From Bradyrhizobium sp. ISRA464 (GTDB lineage Bacteria > Pseudomonadota > Alphaproteobacteria > Rhizobiales > Xanthobacteraceae): 64,000 bases of DNA. The notes beneath the pieces are model-generated. The model did not search any database and was not told where the DNA came from. It was given only the letters and a program-made list of their open reading frames with translations. The position numbers and the translations under genes are program-made. Location: the NCBI RefSeq assembly GCF_029910095.1, contig NZ_CP094526.1, forward strand, positions 5,518,001 to 5,582,000. The letters run 5' to 3'. Position 1 is the stretch's first letter. The number at the start of each line of letters is the position of its first letter. Shown here in pieces: positions 42,420 to 51,379 of the stretch.

Positions 42420-45227
42420 CTAGCCACTATTTCTCAGTCCGGCTGAAATCCCGTTGATCGTGATCTGAATCCCCCGCAGCACCTGCTCGTCAGGGTTCTG
42501 CGCGCGATGCTCCTTCAACAGCTCCACCTGCACATGGTTGAGCGGGTCGAGATAGGGGAAGCGGTTGCGGATCGAGCGCTCCAGCAGCGGGTTGCCTTGC
42601 AGCAGGCGATCCTGGCCCATGATGTCGAGCAGCGTCTCGATCGAGAGATGCCATTCCCTGCGGATGCGGCCGAAGATCTCCTCGCGCAGCGCGACGTCGG
42701 AAACCAGTTCTGCATAGCGCGAGGCGATCGCAATCGAGCTTTTCGCCAGCACCATGTCCATGTTGGAGAGCAGCGTGCGGAAGAACGGCCATTCCTTGTA
42801 GAGCTCCTGCAGGAAGGGCATGCCCTGCTCCGGATGCTCGGCGATCCATGTCTCCACCGCGCTGCCAAAGCCGTACCAGCCCGGCAGCATCAGCCGGCAC
42901 TGCGCCCAGGAGAACACCCAGGGGATGGCGCGAAGGTCCTCGATCTCGCGGGTCTTCTTGCGTGACGCCGGGCGGCTGCCGATGTTTAGCGTCGCGATCT
43001 CATTGATGACGGTCGAGCCCCAGAAGTAATCGGCAAAGCCCTCGGTCTCGTAGACGAGGCCGCGATAGGCCTTGAAGGCGAGCGCCGAGATCTGCTCCAT
43101 CGCCTGCAGATATTCGAGCCGCGGTGCGCTCTTCCGCGGCTGCAACAGGCTGGTCTCGAGCGTCGCGGCGGCGAGGATCTCGAGATTGCTGCGGCCGACC
43201 TCGGCATTGGAATATTTCGAGGAGATGATCTCGCCCTGCTCGGTGATGCGGATCTGGCCGTTCACCGCGCCGCCGGGCTGCGCGATGATCGCGTCATAGC
43301 TCGGGCCGCCACCGCGCCCGACCGAGCCGCCGCGGCCGTGGAACAGGCGCAAACGCACGCCGTGGCGTTCGAACACCTCGACGAGGCCGATCTCGGCCTT
43401 GTAGAGTTCCCAGCCCGAGGTGACGAAGCCGCCATCCTTGTTGCTGTCGGAATAGCCGAGCATCACTTCCTGCACGCTGCCGAGGCTGTCGACCAGCTTG
43501 CGGTAATCATGCAGCGCCAACATGCGGTCCATGATGCCGCTGGAAGCCTGCAGATCCTCGATCGTCTCGAACAGCGGCACGATGTTGATCGCGCTGCGGC
43601 CGGACGGATTGACCAGCCCGACCTCCTTTAAGAGCACCGCGACCTCGAGCATGTCGGACATGCCCTTGCACATCGAGATGATGCACTGGGAGATCACCTC
43701 GGAGCCGAATTTGGCGTGCGCCTCGGCCGCAGCACGGAACACAGCGAGCTCGCCCTGGGTCTCCTCCGAATATTTGACGAAGGGTGAAGCGAGCGGCCGC
43801 GCGTTGCGCAACTCATTGACCAGCAGGCTGACCCGGGCGTCCTCGCCGAGCGCCAGATAGGACATGCCGGCATTGGCCGTATCGAACAGCTCGGCAATGG
43901 TGCGCTCGTGCACCGCCGAATTCTGGCGGATGTCGAGCCGCGCGAGATGGAAGCCGAAGCAATCCACCGCGCGCCGCAGCAGCCGCAGGCGGCCGCGCGC
44001 GATCACGCCGGAATTGTTCGCGATCAGCGAGCGGTTCAGCACGTCGAGATCGGCCTGGAATTCCTTGACGCTCGCATACGGCTCGGCCTTGCCGACGGGC
44101 GGCCGCCTGGTCTCGACCTCGAGCCGGGCGGCAGTCGCCACGAGCCTGGCGTAGATGCCCGAGACCGCGAGCCGATAAGGCTCGCCGCTTCGGTGCGGCG
44201 AGGTGTCGGGTGAGCGTTCAGCAAGCGTGCGCAGCTCCTCCGAAACGTCGGCGAGATGCGCCGCCAGCGACAGCTCGGCGCCGAGGGCGTGTAGCTCCTC
44301 GAGGTAGAAGCTGAGCGCGCAGCTCGACTGCAGCCGCAGCGTGCCGCGCATCACCTCCGCGGTGACGAAGGGATTGCCGTCGCGGTCGCCGCCGATCCAG
44401 CTTCCGATCTTGAGAAACGAGGCGAGATCACCGGCCTCGCCGCCCTCCTTGTTCAGGCGATCCTCCAGCGCGCAGTGCAGCCGCGGGACTTCCTGCAGGA
44501 AGGTGTAGTCGTAGAAGGACAGGCCGTTGGCGACCTCGTCGAGCACGGTCAGCTTGGTCCGGCGCAGGAGATTGGTCTGCCACAGCGTCACCACCGCGCG
44601 GCGGAGCTGCTCGTCGGTGGCCTCGCTCTCGTCCGGCGTCATCTTCAATCGCTCGCGGCGGTCGAGCAGTTCCGCGATCTCCATCTCGCGGTCCATCGTG
44701 CTCTTGCGGCGGACCTCGGTCGGATGCGCGGTGAGCACCGGGCTGACCAGCGCGCCTTTGAAGAAGCTGCGGAGATCGGCCGGGCTGATGCCGGCGTCCC
44801 TGGCGTGCTTGAGCGTCTGCTCCAGCAGGCTCCGCCGCGGCGCCCCGCCCGGGCCGCCACTGCGCATCTGGCGGATGTTGTTCTGGTCCTCGGCGATGTT
44901 GGCCAGATGGGAGAAGTAGCTGAAGGCGCGGACGATCCGCAGCGTCTCGGCGATCGACATGCCGTCGAGGATGGTCTCCAGCTCGCGCCGCGCCAGCTTG
45001 TCCTCGTCGCGATGGAACCGGACCGAGGTCTGGCGAATGCGCTCGACCAGGTCGAACGCGTCCGCCCCCTCCTGGTCCCGCACGGTATCGCCGAGCACGC
45101 GGCCCAGCAGGCGGATGTCTTTCCGAAGCCGCGCGTCCTCCTCCTGAGCCGTTCTCTCAAGCAGGTTGGCTTCCTCGGCGCGCTTGGCCCGGGTTTCGGT
45201 CTCGGAAGGCATGGTCTGGGGAGGCAT
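42420..45227 (-). CDS. ppc: Phosphoenolpyruvate carboxylase
   Basis: A 935-residue cytosolic enzyme, normal length for bacterial PEPC. The catalytic His is in [13 protein letters not shown], and the other signature motifs are [29 protein letters not shown] and the C-terminal [14 protein letters not shown] (usually RNTG; here Ser replaces Thr). It makes oxaloacetate from PEP and bicarbonate to refill the TCA cycle. The ATG at 45227 has GGAG nine bases before it; an alternative ATG is at 45212. Neighbours are unrelated acyl-CoA genes. Confidence 0.96.
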   Translation of the reverse strand: MPPQTMPSETETRAKRAEEANLLERTAQEEDARLRKDIRLLGRVLGDTVRDQEGADAFDLVERIRQTSVRFHRDEDKLARRELETILDGMSIAETLRIVRAFSYFSHLANIAEDQNNIRQMRSGGPGGAPRRSLLEQTLKHARDAGISPADLRSFFKGALVSPVLTAHPTEVRRKSTMDREMEIAELLDRRERLKMTPDESEATDEQLRRAVVTLWQTNLLRRTKLTVLDEVANGLSFYDYTFLQEVPRLHCALEDRLNKEGGEAGDLASFLKIGSWIGGDRDGNPFVTAEVMRGTLRLQSSCALSFYLEELHALGAELSLAAHLADVSEELRTLAERSPDTSPHRSGEPYRLAVSGIYARLVATAARLEVETRRPPVGKAEPYASVKEFQADLDVLNRSLIANNSGVIARGRLRLLRRAVDCFGFHLARLDIRQNSAVHERTIAELFDTANAGMSYLALGEDARVSLLVNELRNARPLASPFVKYSEETQGELAVFRAAAEAHAKFGSEVISQCIISMCKGMSDMLEVAVLLKEVGLVNPSGRSAINIVPLFETIEDLQASSGIMDRMLALHDYRKLVDSLGSVQEVMLGYSDSNKDGGFVTSGWELYKAEIGLVEVFERHGVRLRLFHGRGGSVGRGGGPSYDAIIAQPGGAVNGQIRITEQGEIISSKYSNAEVGRSNLEILAAATLETSLLQPRKSAPRLEYLQAMEQISALAFKAYRGLVYETEGFADYFWGSTVINEIATLNIGSRPASRKKTREIEDLRAIPWVFSWAQCRLMLPGWYGFGSAVETWIAEHPEQGMPFLQELYKEWPFFRTLLSNMDMVLAKSSIAIASRYAELVSDVALREEIFGRIRREWHLSIETLLDIMGQDRLLQGNPLLERSIRNRFPYLDPLNHVQVELLKEHRAQNPDEQVLRGIQITINGISAGLRNSG

Positions 45228-45323
45228 AGCTGGCTACTCCAGAAGCTTGCCCGGCAATGCCTCGGAGTGTGCAACTTTTTTGCCGCAGCGCAAGATGAAC
45301 TTGCGCGGTGCACACGTCCACCG

Positions 45324-45377
45324 CTGTCCCTGCGAGAGCAGGGACCCGGCTACGTCCAGCTTGCCGCGGGATGACGG
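45324..45377. repeat. Partial palindromic repeat (GTCCCTGC family)
   Basis: GTCCCTGC (45326-45333) pairs with GCAGGGAC (45338-45345). The right part GCGGGATGACGG matches the end of full copies elsewhere, so this looks like a truncated copy of the family seen at 48899-49016 and 56871-57003. Confidence 0.6.
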
Positions 45378-45394
45378 CGTCCATGGTCCGCCCC

Positions 45395-46942
45395 CTAGAT
45401 CCTCCTCCCCGCCCGTTCCCAATACGGGTCGCGCAGGCGGCGCTTGAAGATCTTGCCGGAGTCCTCGCGCGGCAGATTGGTCTGGATCTCGACGTGCTTG
45501 GGCACCTTGTAATCGGCAAGCGAGGTCTTGAGCTCTGCGCGGATCGCGGCCGTGTCCAGCGTCACGCCGGGTTGCGGCTCGATCACCGCCATCAGCGCCT
45601 CGCCGAACTCCGCGTCGGGAATGCCGAACACCGCGCAATCGTGCACGCCGGGAACCGCATGCAGCACCGCCTCGATCTCCGCCGGATAGATGTTGACGCC
45701 ACCCGAGATCACCATGTCTCGCTTGCGATCGCAGATGAAGACATAGCCGTCCTCGTCGATATAGCCGACGTCGCCCGAGGTGATGAATCCCTCGCGATCG
45801 ATCTCGGCGCGCTTCTCGGGCTTGTTGTGATAGGTGAAGTCGGGGTTGCCCGCGATTCGCGAATAGATCTCGCCGATCTGCCCCTGCGGCACCTCCTTGC
45901 CGTCATCGCCGATGAAGCGCAGCTCGGCGCCGGGCGAGATCTTGCCGACCGTTCCCGGCTTCTTCAACGCATCCTCGGAATTGGCGAAGGTGACCGCGCC
46001 CGATTCCGTCGAGCCGTAGAATTCGTAGATCACCGGTCCCCACCACTCGATCATCGCGCGCTTGACGTCGGGCGGACACGGCGCGGCAGCGTGGATGATG
46101 TGGCGCAGCGACGACATGTCGTACTTCCTGCGCACCTGCTCCGGCAGCTTCATCAGGCGAATGAACATCGTCGGCACCATGAAGATGGTGTCGATCTTCT
46201 CGCGCTCGATCAGCCGCAGAAATTCTTCCGCGTCGAACCGCGGCATCAGCACCAGCACGCCGCCGAGCCGCCCGGAGCGCAGCCCGAACGAATTTGGCGC
46301 GGAATGATAGAGCGGACCCGGTAGGATCGCCCGCGCCCCCGGCTTCAGGCCGTAGATCATCGCCCGCATGGCTTCGGCGTTGGCCGTCTGTGCCGGCGTC
46401 GGCGCGAAGCGGCGCACGCCCTTGGGATGGCCCGTGGTGCCGGAGGTGTAGATCATGTTCTGCGGCTGCGGCACCGCCGGCCCCTCGTAGCGCGGATGCT
46501 GCGCCAGCCAGGACTCGAAATCGATCGCGAAATCCGGCGTTGCGAGATGATCGGGATCGATCTTGTAGTTCGCCAATATCTCCGGCGGCGTCGGCACGCT
46601 GAGCACGGTGACACCTGCCGGGATGGCGCCGCGCAGCGCATGCAGCATATCGGCATGGGCGATCAGGACGCGCGTGCCGGAATCGGTCAACACATAGTTG
46701 ATCTCCTCCGGCTTGAAGTGCCAGTTGATCGGCACGCCGTAGGCACCGAGCCGCATCGCCGCATAGGCGGCCTCGATGAAGGCGATGTCATTGCGCATCT
46801 GCATGCAGACGCTGTCGCCCGGCCTGACGCCGAGCTTGTGCAAGCCGCTCGCAATGCGGTCGGCGCGCTCGGCGATTGCGGCATGGTCGCGCTTACGCTC
46901 GCCGCTGATGATGCCGTGGAAGAGTTGGGACGTTTCGCTCAT
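45395..46942 (-). CDS. Acyl-CoA synthetase (AMP-dependent ligase)
   Basis: A 515-residue adenylate-forming CoA ligase. The P-loop is MIYTSGTTGHPKGVR, the aromatic/adenine motif EFYGSTESG, the A8 hinge GEIYS.. leading to SGDVGYIDEDGYVFICDR, and the catalytic Lys in REDSGKIFKRRLRD. It activates a carboxylate to its CoA thioester. It starts at an ATG (46942) after a weak AAGAAAG. It is transcribed toward ppc and lies downstream of a crotonase gene on the same strand, with a palindromic repeat between them. Substrate unknown; likely an aromatic or medium-chain acid. Confidence 0.9.
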   Translation of the reverse strand: MSETSQLFHGIISGERKRDHAAIAERADRIASGLHKLGVRPGDSVCMQMRNDIAFIEAAYAAMRLGAYGVPINWHFKPEEINYVLTDSGTRVLIAHADMLHALRGAIPAGVTVLSVPTPPEILANYKIDPDHLATPDFAIDFESWLAQHPRYEGPAVPQPQNMIYTSGTTGHPKGVRRFAPTPAQTANAEAMRAMIYGLKPGARAILPGPLYHSAPNSFGLRSGRLGGVLVLMPRFDAEEFLRLIEREKIDTIFMVPTMFIRLMKLPEQVRRKYDMSSLRHIIHAAAPCPPDVKRAMIEWWGPVIYEFYGSTESGAVTFANSEDALKKPGTVGKISPGAELRFIGDDGKEVPQGQIGEIYSRIAGNPDFTYHNKPEKRAEIDREGFITSGDVGYIDEDGYVFICDRKRDMVISGGVNIYPAEIEAVLHAVPGVHDCAVFGIPDAEFGEALMAVIEPQPGVTLDTAAIRAELKTSLADYKVPKHVEIQTNLPREDSGKIFKRRLRDPYWERAGRRI

Positions 46943-46974
46943 TCTTTCTTCTTTTTGGTCAACTCGAATAGCTA

Positions 46975-47069
46975 CCCTCATGGTGAGGTGGCGCATCGCG
47001 CCGTCTCGAACCATGAGGCCCGTGGCCCATTCCTCGAGACGCCGCTTGCGCGGCTCCTCTGGATGAGGT
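46975..47069. repeat. Palindromic repeat (CCCTCATGGTGAGG family), copy 1
   Basis: CTCATGGT pairs with ACCATGAG, followed by a second unit, CTCGAGACGCC...GGCTCCTCTGGATGAGG. It separates the crotonase gene from the acyl-CoA ligase gene. Related copies lie at 50727-50852 and 60942-61071. Confidence 0.75.
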
Positions 47070-47080
47070 CGGAAGCTGGC

Positions 47081-47893
47081 TCACGCATCCGCAAAGCGCG
47101 GCGCGCGCTTCTCGAGATTCGCGCGTACGGCTTCGGTCTGGTTCGGGCTGCCGAGCAGCTTCTGCTGCTCGACGGACTCCGCAAGCAGCGCCGCAGCCGG
47201 ATCGACGGAGAGATTGTTCAACATCCGCTTTGCCGCGCGGATCGCATCCGGGCTCTTGCCGGCGATCTCGCGCGCAACCTCGAGCGCCGCGGCGCGGGGA
47301 TCGTCGCAGACGCGGGTGGCAAGGCCGTAGCTCTGGGCCTCCTGCGCCGAGAAGATGCGCCCGGTGTAGGTGAGCTCGCGCAGGATGTCGTCGCGCACCA
47401 GGCTCGCGAGGATTGGCGTGCCCGCCATGTCGGGCACTAGGCCCCATTTGATCTCCATGATCGACATCCGCGCGTCCGGCGAGAGGAAGCGCATGTCGGC
47501 ACCGAGCGCGAGCTGGAAGCCGCCGCCGAAGGCAACGCCGTGGACTGCGGCGATCACGGGCACCGGAAGCTGGCGCCAACCCCAGACCGCCTGCTGCGGG
47601 AAGTTGGCCTTGCCATGGGTGCGAACGGTGAGGTCGCGCTTTTCGCCTCCCGGCACCCCGTTACCGCCCTTCTCCTTCATCGCGGCGAAGCGGCCCATGT
47701 CGAGGCCGGCGCAGAAGGCCCGGCCCTCGCCGGACAACACCACCACGCGCAGGCCTTTTTCCTTGGAAAGTCGGTCGGTTGCAGCGACCAACGCCTCGAA
47801 CATCGCGGCATCGAGCGCGTTCATCTTGTCCGCCCGCACCAGGCGGACATCGGCGATACCGTCCGAAATCGATATCGAAACGCGATCTTCCAT
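47081..47893 (-). CDS. Crotonase-family protein (enoyl-CoA hydratase/isomerase fold)
   Basis: A 270-residue crotonase-fold protein. The oxyanion-hole loops are GEGRAFCAGLDMGRF and HGVAFGGGFQLALGAD. Crotonase Glu144 is replaced by Gln in GGGFQLAL, while the second Glu (Glu164 equivalent) is kept in MEIKWGLVPD. That combination favours an isomerase or other crotonase activity over simple hydration. GGAGGAG seven bases before the ATG at 47893 fixes the start. It is divergent from the DECR-type reductase and lies upstream of the acyl-CoA ligase. Confidence 0.88.
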   Translation of the reverse strand: MEDRVSISISDGIADVRLVRADKMNALDAAMFEALVAATDRLSKEKGLRVVVLSGEGRAFCAGLDMGRFAAMKEKGGNGVPGGEKRDLTVRTHGKANFPQQAVWGWRQLPVPVIAAVHGVAFGGGFQLALGADMRFLSPDARMSIMEIKWGLVPDMAGTPILASLVRDDILRELTYTGRIFSAQEAQSYGLATRVCDDPRAAALEVAREIAGKSPDAIRAAKRMLNNLSVDPAAALLAESVEQQKLLGSPNQTEAVRANLEKRAPRFADA

Positions 47894-47951
47894 TGAAATC
47901 TCCTCCGCTTTCCTCGTTGGCGCTTTACAGAAAGGCCGTTGTTCGGTTTTA

Positions 47952-47973
47952 GTCAATCGACCAATTAACTGAC
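47952..47973. promoter_or_regulatory. Imperfect palindrome in divergent acyl-CoA promoter
   Basis: A 22-bp region bounded by GTCA and TGAC, with further symmetric matches inside, lies 20 bases before the reductase start and 58 before the crotonase start. It would fit a TetR-family acyl-CoA regulator, but no such gene is in the window. Confidence 0.25.
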
Positions 47974-47993
47974 AACCCCCGTGGGTGGAAACG

Positions 47994-48869
47994 ATGTTTA
48001 GCGATCAGCTTCTCGCCGGGCGGCGCATACTGGTAACCGGAGGCGGCACCGGCCTCGGCAAGTCCATGGCCTCGCGGTTCCTGCAGCTCGGGGCCGAGGT
48101 CCACATCTGCGGACGCCGCAAGGCCGTCTGCGACGAGACCGCCACCGAGCTGATGGGCGAATACGGCGGACGCGTCGTCAGCCACGGCGTCGACATCCGC
48201 AACGCGTTGGCCGTCGACGAGATGATCGAGGCGATCTGGACCACCAGCGGCCCCCTCACCGATCTCATCAACAACGCCGCAGGCAATTTCATCTCGCGCT
48301 CGGAAGAGCTGTCGCCGCGCGGCTTCGATGCGGTCGCCAACATCGTGATGCACGGCACCTTCTACGTGACGCATGCGGTCGGCCGCCGCTGGATCGCCGG
48401 CAAGCACCGCGGCAACGTGGTGTCGATCACCGTGACCTGGGTGCGCAACGGCTCGCCCTATGTGGTGCCGTCGGCGATGAGCAAGTCGGCGATCCACGCC
48501 ATGACGATGTCGCTCGCGGTCGAGTGGGGCAAATACGGCATCCGCCTCAACACCATCGCGCCCGGTGAAATCCCGACCGAGGGCATGAGCAAGCGCATCA
48601 AGCCGGGCGACGAGGCCGGTGCGCGGACCAAGGCAATGAACCCGATGGCCCGCGTCGGCACCATGGAGGAATTGCAGAACCTCGCCGTGTTCCTGATCTC
48701 CGGCGGCTGCGACTGGATCAACGGCGAGACCATCGCCATGGACGGCGCGCAGGCGCTCGCGATGGGCGGCAACTTCTACCAGCTTCGCGACTGGAGTGAC
48801 GACGACTGGACCAAGGCGCGCGAGTCGATCAAGGCGCAGAACGAGAAGGATCGCGCAGCGCGAGGCTGA
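47994..48869 (+). CDS. SDR, 2,4-dienoyl-CoA reductase (DECR) type
   Basis: A 291-residue SDR with cofactor loop VTGGGTGLGKSMA and NNAAGNF. The usual YxxxK pair is replaced by Ser-x3-Lys in PSAMSKSAIHAM, as in mitochondrial and peroxisomal 2,4-dienoyl-CoA reductases. That supports an NADPH-dependent reduction of 2,4-dienoyl-CoA, needed to degrade unsaturated fatty acids with even-numbered double bonds. The ATG at 47994 is chosen; a GTG at 47985 is possible. It is divergent from a crotonase that could be the matching isomerase, and upstream of an acyl-CoA ligase. Confidence 0.88.
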   Translation: MFSDQLLAGRRILVTGGGTGLGKSMASRFLQLGAEVHICGRRKAVCDETATELMGEYGGRVVSHGVDIRNALAVDEMIEAIWTTSGPLTDLINNAAGNFISRSEELSPRGFDAVANIVMHGTFYVTHAVGRRWIAGKHRGNVVSITVTWVRNGSPYVVPSAMSKSAIHAMTMSLAVEWGKYGIRLNTIAPGEIPTEGMSKRIKPGDEAGARTKAMNPMARVGTMEELQNLAVFLISGGCDWINGETIAMDGAQALAMGGNFYQLRDWSDDDWTKARESIKAQNEKDRAARG

Positions 48870-48898
48870 AGCTCGCGCTTGCGCATCAATCATCGCTG

Positions 48899-49016
48899 TC
48901 GTCCTGGCGAAAGCCAGGACCCATAACAACCGCCGTGTGTTGTTACGCAGGCCGTGGCCCCAGCGCCGCGCCATACGCGCACTCGTGGTAATGGGTCCTG
49001 GCTTTCGCCAGGACGA
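48899..49016. repeat. Long palindromic repeat (TCGTCCTGGCGAAAGCC family)
   Basis: The left arm at 48899-48924 and the right arm at 48991-49016 are perfect 26-bp complements. Each arm also folds on itself (CCTGGCGAAAGCCAGG). It lies between the reductase and acyl-CoA ligase genes. A related, more diverged copy is at 56871-57003. Confidence 0.9.
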
Positions 49017-49109
49017 CGTTGAAACATCGCGGCCGCCTCTACCGTATTGTCTTTGCTGCCGGATGCCGCCACACTCCGCGCAAGCAAAACAAAACACTCC
49101 TGGGGAAAT

Positions 49110-50690
49110 ATGTCCGCTGCACAGCCACTGGCGAACCTCGCCGACATGGTCCGCGACCGCGCCAAGAGCCGCGGCGATGCGCTGGCCTACGAATTCGAGG
49201 GACGCCAGACCACCTTCGCCGAGTTCGACATCAAGACCAACCGCGTCGCCAATGCGTTGATCGCAATGGGCGTGAAGAAAGGCGAGCGCATCGCCTATCT
49301 CGGCAAGAACAGCGACTTCTATTTCGAGCTCTTGATGGGCGCGATGAAGGCCGGCGTGGTGATGGCGCCGGTGAATTGGCGGCTTGCGGGCCCCGAGGTC
49401 GCCTTCATCGTCGACGACTGCAAGGCGCCGGTGCTGTTCGTCGGTCCCGAATTCATCACGCAGGTGCGCAACATCAGAGACAAGCTGCCGAACGTGCGCA
49501 CGATCATCACAACCGAAGGCGGCGCACCGGAATGGTCCGATTATCTCGCCTGGCGTGACGCGCAGAGCAGCGACGATCCACGCGTGCCGATCGCGCCGAA
49601 GGACATCGCGATCCAGCTCTACACCTCGGGCACGACCGGCAAGCCGAAGGGCGCGATGTTGTCGCACGCCAACTTCCTCAACCTGGTGCAGTCCGGTAAC
49701 GAGGCCGACAAGCCGGACTGGAACAAATGGACCACCGACGACGTCTCCCTGGTCGCGATGCCGATCTTCCACATCGGCGGCTCCGGCTGGGGCGTGATGG
49801 GCCTCTATCACGGCGCCCGCGGTGTGATCGCCCGCGAGTTCGATCCGACCAAGGTGCTCGACTTCTTCGAGCAGTCCGGCATCACCAAGCTCTTCATGGT
49901 GCCGGCCGCGATGCAGTTCGTGGTGCGGCAGCCGCGGGCGCGGCAGGTCGATTTCTCCCGCCTGAAATACATGCTCTATGGCGCTTCGCCGATTCCCGCG
50001 GCGCTGCTGAAGGAATGCATCGAGGTCTTCAAATGCGGCTTCGTTCAGATGTACGGCATGACCGAGACCACCGGCACCATCGTCGCGCTGCCGCCGGAGG
50101 ATCACATCGAGGGACTCGACCGCATGCGCTCCGCGGGGAAGGCCCTGCCCGGCGTCGAGCTCGCGATCCTGGACGCGGAAGGCAACCGCCTGCCGCCCGG
50201 CGAAGTCGGCGAGATCGCGACCCGCTCCGGCTCCAACATGGCCGGCTACTGGAATCTGCCTGAGGCGACTGCGAAGACCATCGACAAGGACGGCTGGCTG
50301 CGCACCGGCGATGCCGGCTATATGGACAAGGACGGCTATCTCTACATCCACGACCGCATCAAGGACATGATCATCTCCGGCGGCGAGAACATCTATCCGG
50401 CCGAGGTCGAGAGCGCGCTCTGCGATCACCCCGACATCGCGGAAGCCGCGGTGATCGGCATCCCCGACGAGAAATGGGGTGAGGCGGTGAAGGCCGTGGT
50501 GGTGATGAAGCCGGGCAAGACGGCGACGGCGACCGACATCATCAACTTCACCCGCGAGCGAATCGCCGGCTACAAGACGCCGAAGTCGGTCGACTTCATC
50601 GCGGCGCTGCCGCGCAACCCGTCGGGCAAGATCTTGCGCCGGAACTTGCGTGATCCGTACTGGGCGGGAAAGGACCGGCAGGTGAATTAG
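49110..50690 (+). CDS. Long-chain type acyl-CoA synthetase
   Basis: A 526-residue CoA ligase with P-loop LYTSGTTGKPKGAMLSH, MYGMTETTG, the hinge and substrate region LRTGDAGYMDKDGYLYIHDR, MIISGGENIYPAEVE and the catalytic Lys in NPSGKILRRNLRD. It activates a fatty or aryl acid at the expense of ATP, feeding beta-oxidation. A TGGGGAA before the ATG at 49110 supports this start. It follows the DECR-type reductase on the same strand after a long palindrome. Confidence 0.92.
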   Translation: MSAAQPLANLADMVRDRAKSRGDALAYEFEGRQTTFAEFDIKTNRVANALIAMGVKKGERIAYLGKNSDFYFELLMGAMKAGVVMAPVNWRLAGPEVAFIVDDCKAPVLFVGPEFITQVRNIRDKLPNVRTIITTEGGAPEWSDYLAWRDAQSSDDPRVPIAPKDIAIQLYTSGTTGKPKGAMLSHANFLNLVQSGNEADKPDWNKWTTDDVSLVAMPIFHIGGSGWGVMGLYHGARGVIAREFDPTKVLDFFEQSGITKLFMVPAAMQFVVRQPRARQVDFSRLKYMLYGASPIPAALLKECIEVFKCGFVQMYGMTETTGTIVALPPEDHIEGLDRMRSAGKALPGVELAILDAEGNRLPPGEVGEIATRSGSNMAGYWNLPEATAKTIDKDGWLRTGDAGYMDKDGYLYIHDRIKDMIISGGENIYPAEVESALCDHPDIAEAAVIGIPDEKWGEAVKAVVVMKPGKTATATDIINFTRERIAGYKTPKSVDFIAALPRNPSGKILRRNLRDPYWAGKDRQVN

Positions 50691-50726
50691 CCTCCGTCAC
50701 CGTTGAGCCGTCGGCCAGTGCCGTCG

Positions 50727-50852
50727 GCCTCATGGTTCGAGACGACCCACGTCGTGGGTCTCCTCACCATGAGGAGATCGATTTCCGGTGCCGCACGAAC
50801 GTTTCCCTTCATGGTGAGGAGGCGCAACGCGCCGTCTCGAACCATGAGGCCC
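50727..50852. repeat. Palindromic repeats (CCCTCATGGTGAGG family), copy 2 (tandem units)
   Basis: Two units are present. The first, at about 50729-50774, pairs CTCATGGT...ACCATGAG around GACCCACG/CGTGGGTC. The second, at about 50807-50850, again starts CATGGTGAGGAGGCGC and ends GAACCATGAGG. They fill the gap between convergent genes. Confidence 0.75.
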
Positions 50853-50877
50853 GGCTGGTGCCGAATGGCGCTGCGCA

Positions 50878-51357
50878 TCACTTCTTCCCCGCCTTCTCCC
50901 GCATGATCCGCCGCCGCTCCTTCGCCTCGTCAGACCACACCTCGTTGAGGTCGTAGAACTCGGCGAAGACTTTTGCGCCCGGCGGCAGCGTCACCCAGGG
51001 CTGCTTCGTCGAGGTGAAGATGTGGACGTCGGGCGGGCACTGGCTGGGATCATCCATGGTGCCGACGCGGACGAAGCGCACCGCCGGCCCCGAGCCCGGG
51101 TAGTTGCTCCAGACAGCGACCTTGCAGATCGGACAGCGCGCGATCTTCTGGCCCTTGCCGCTGGCCGACGGGGTATCGATGATCTCCGGCTCAGCCGCGA
51201 GGTGCTCGACCCGCTCGGCCTCGTACATCGCGTTGACCGCATGCACGGTGCCAGTCTCGCGCTGGCACCAGGTGCAGTGGCAGGCATGCACGATCAGTGG
51301 CCTGCCGGTCAGGCGGTAGCGGATGTGTCTGCAGGTACATCCACCTTCCATGCTCAT
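50878..51357 (-). CDS. GFA/CENP-V family zinc protein
   Basis: A 159-residue protein with the GFA zinc pattern: Cys7 and Cys9 (GGCTCRHIRY), Cys26, Cys28 and Cys31 (HACHCTWCQRETG) and a later CPIC. The fold is that of glutathione-dependent formaldehyde-activating enzyme, but most members have no proven activity. GGAGG before the ATG at 51357 fixes the start; a longer frame to 51555 reads through the preceding gene's 3' end. It is 22 bases after the acyl-CoA dehydrogenase gene and probably cotranscribed. Confidence 0.88.
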   Translation of the reverse strand: MSMEGGCTCRHIRYRLTGRPLIVHACHCTWCQRETGTVHAVNAMYEAERVEHLAAEPEIIDTPSASGKGQKIARCPICKVAVWSNYPGSGPAVRFVRVGTMDDPSQCPPDVHIFTSTKQPWVTLPPGAKVFAEFYDLNEVWSDEAKERRRIMREKAGKK

Positions 51358-51379
51358 GCCGCCTCCTCCATCGGATGGC

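Noticed and set aside
47949..50429. An 826-codon open frame on the minus strand across the SDR and acyl-CoA ligase genes
   Set aside because: It is antisense to two clear enzyme genes, has Arg/His/Ala-rich composition typical of GC-rich shadow frames, and shows no domain.
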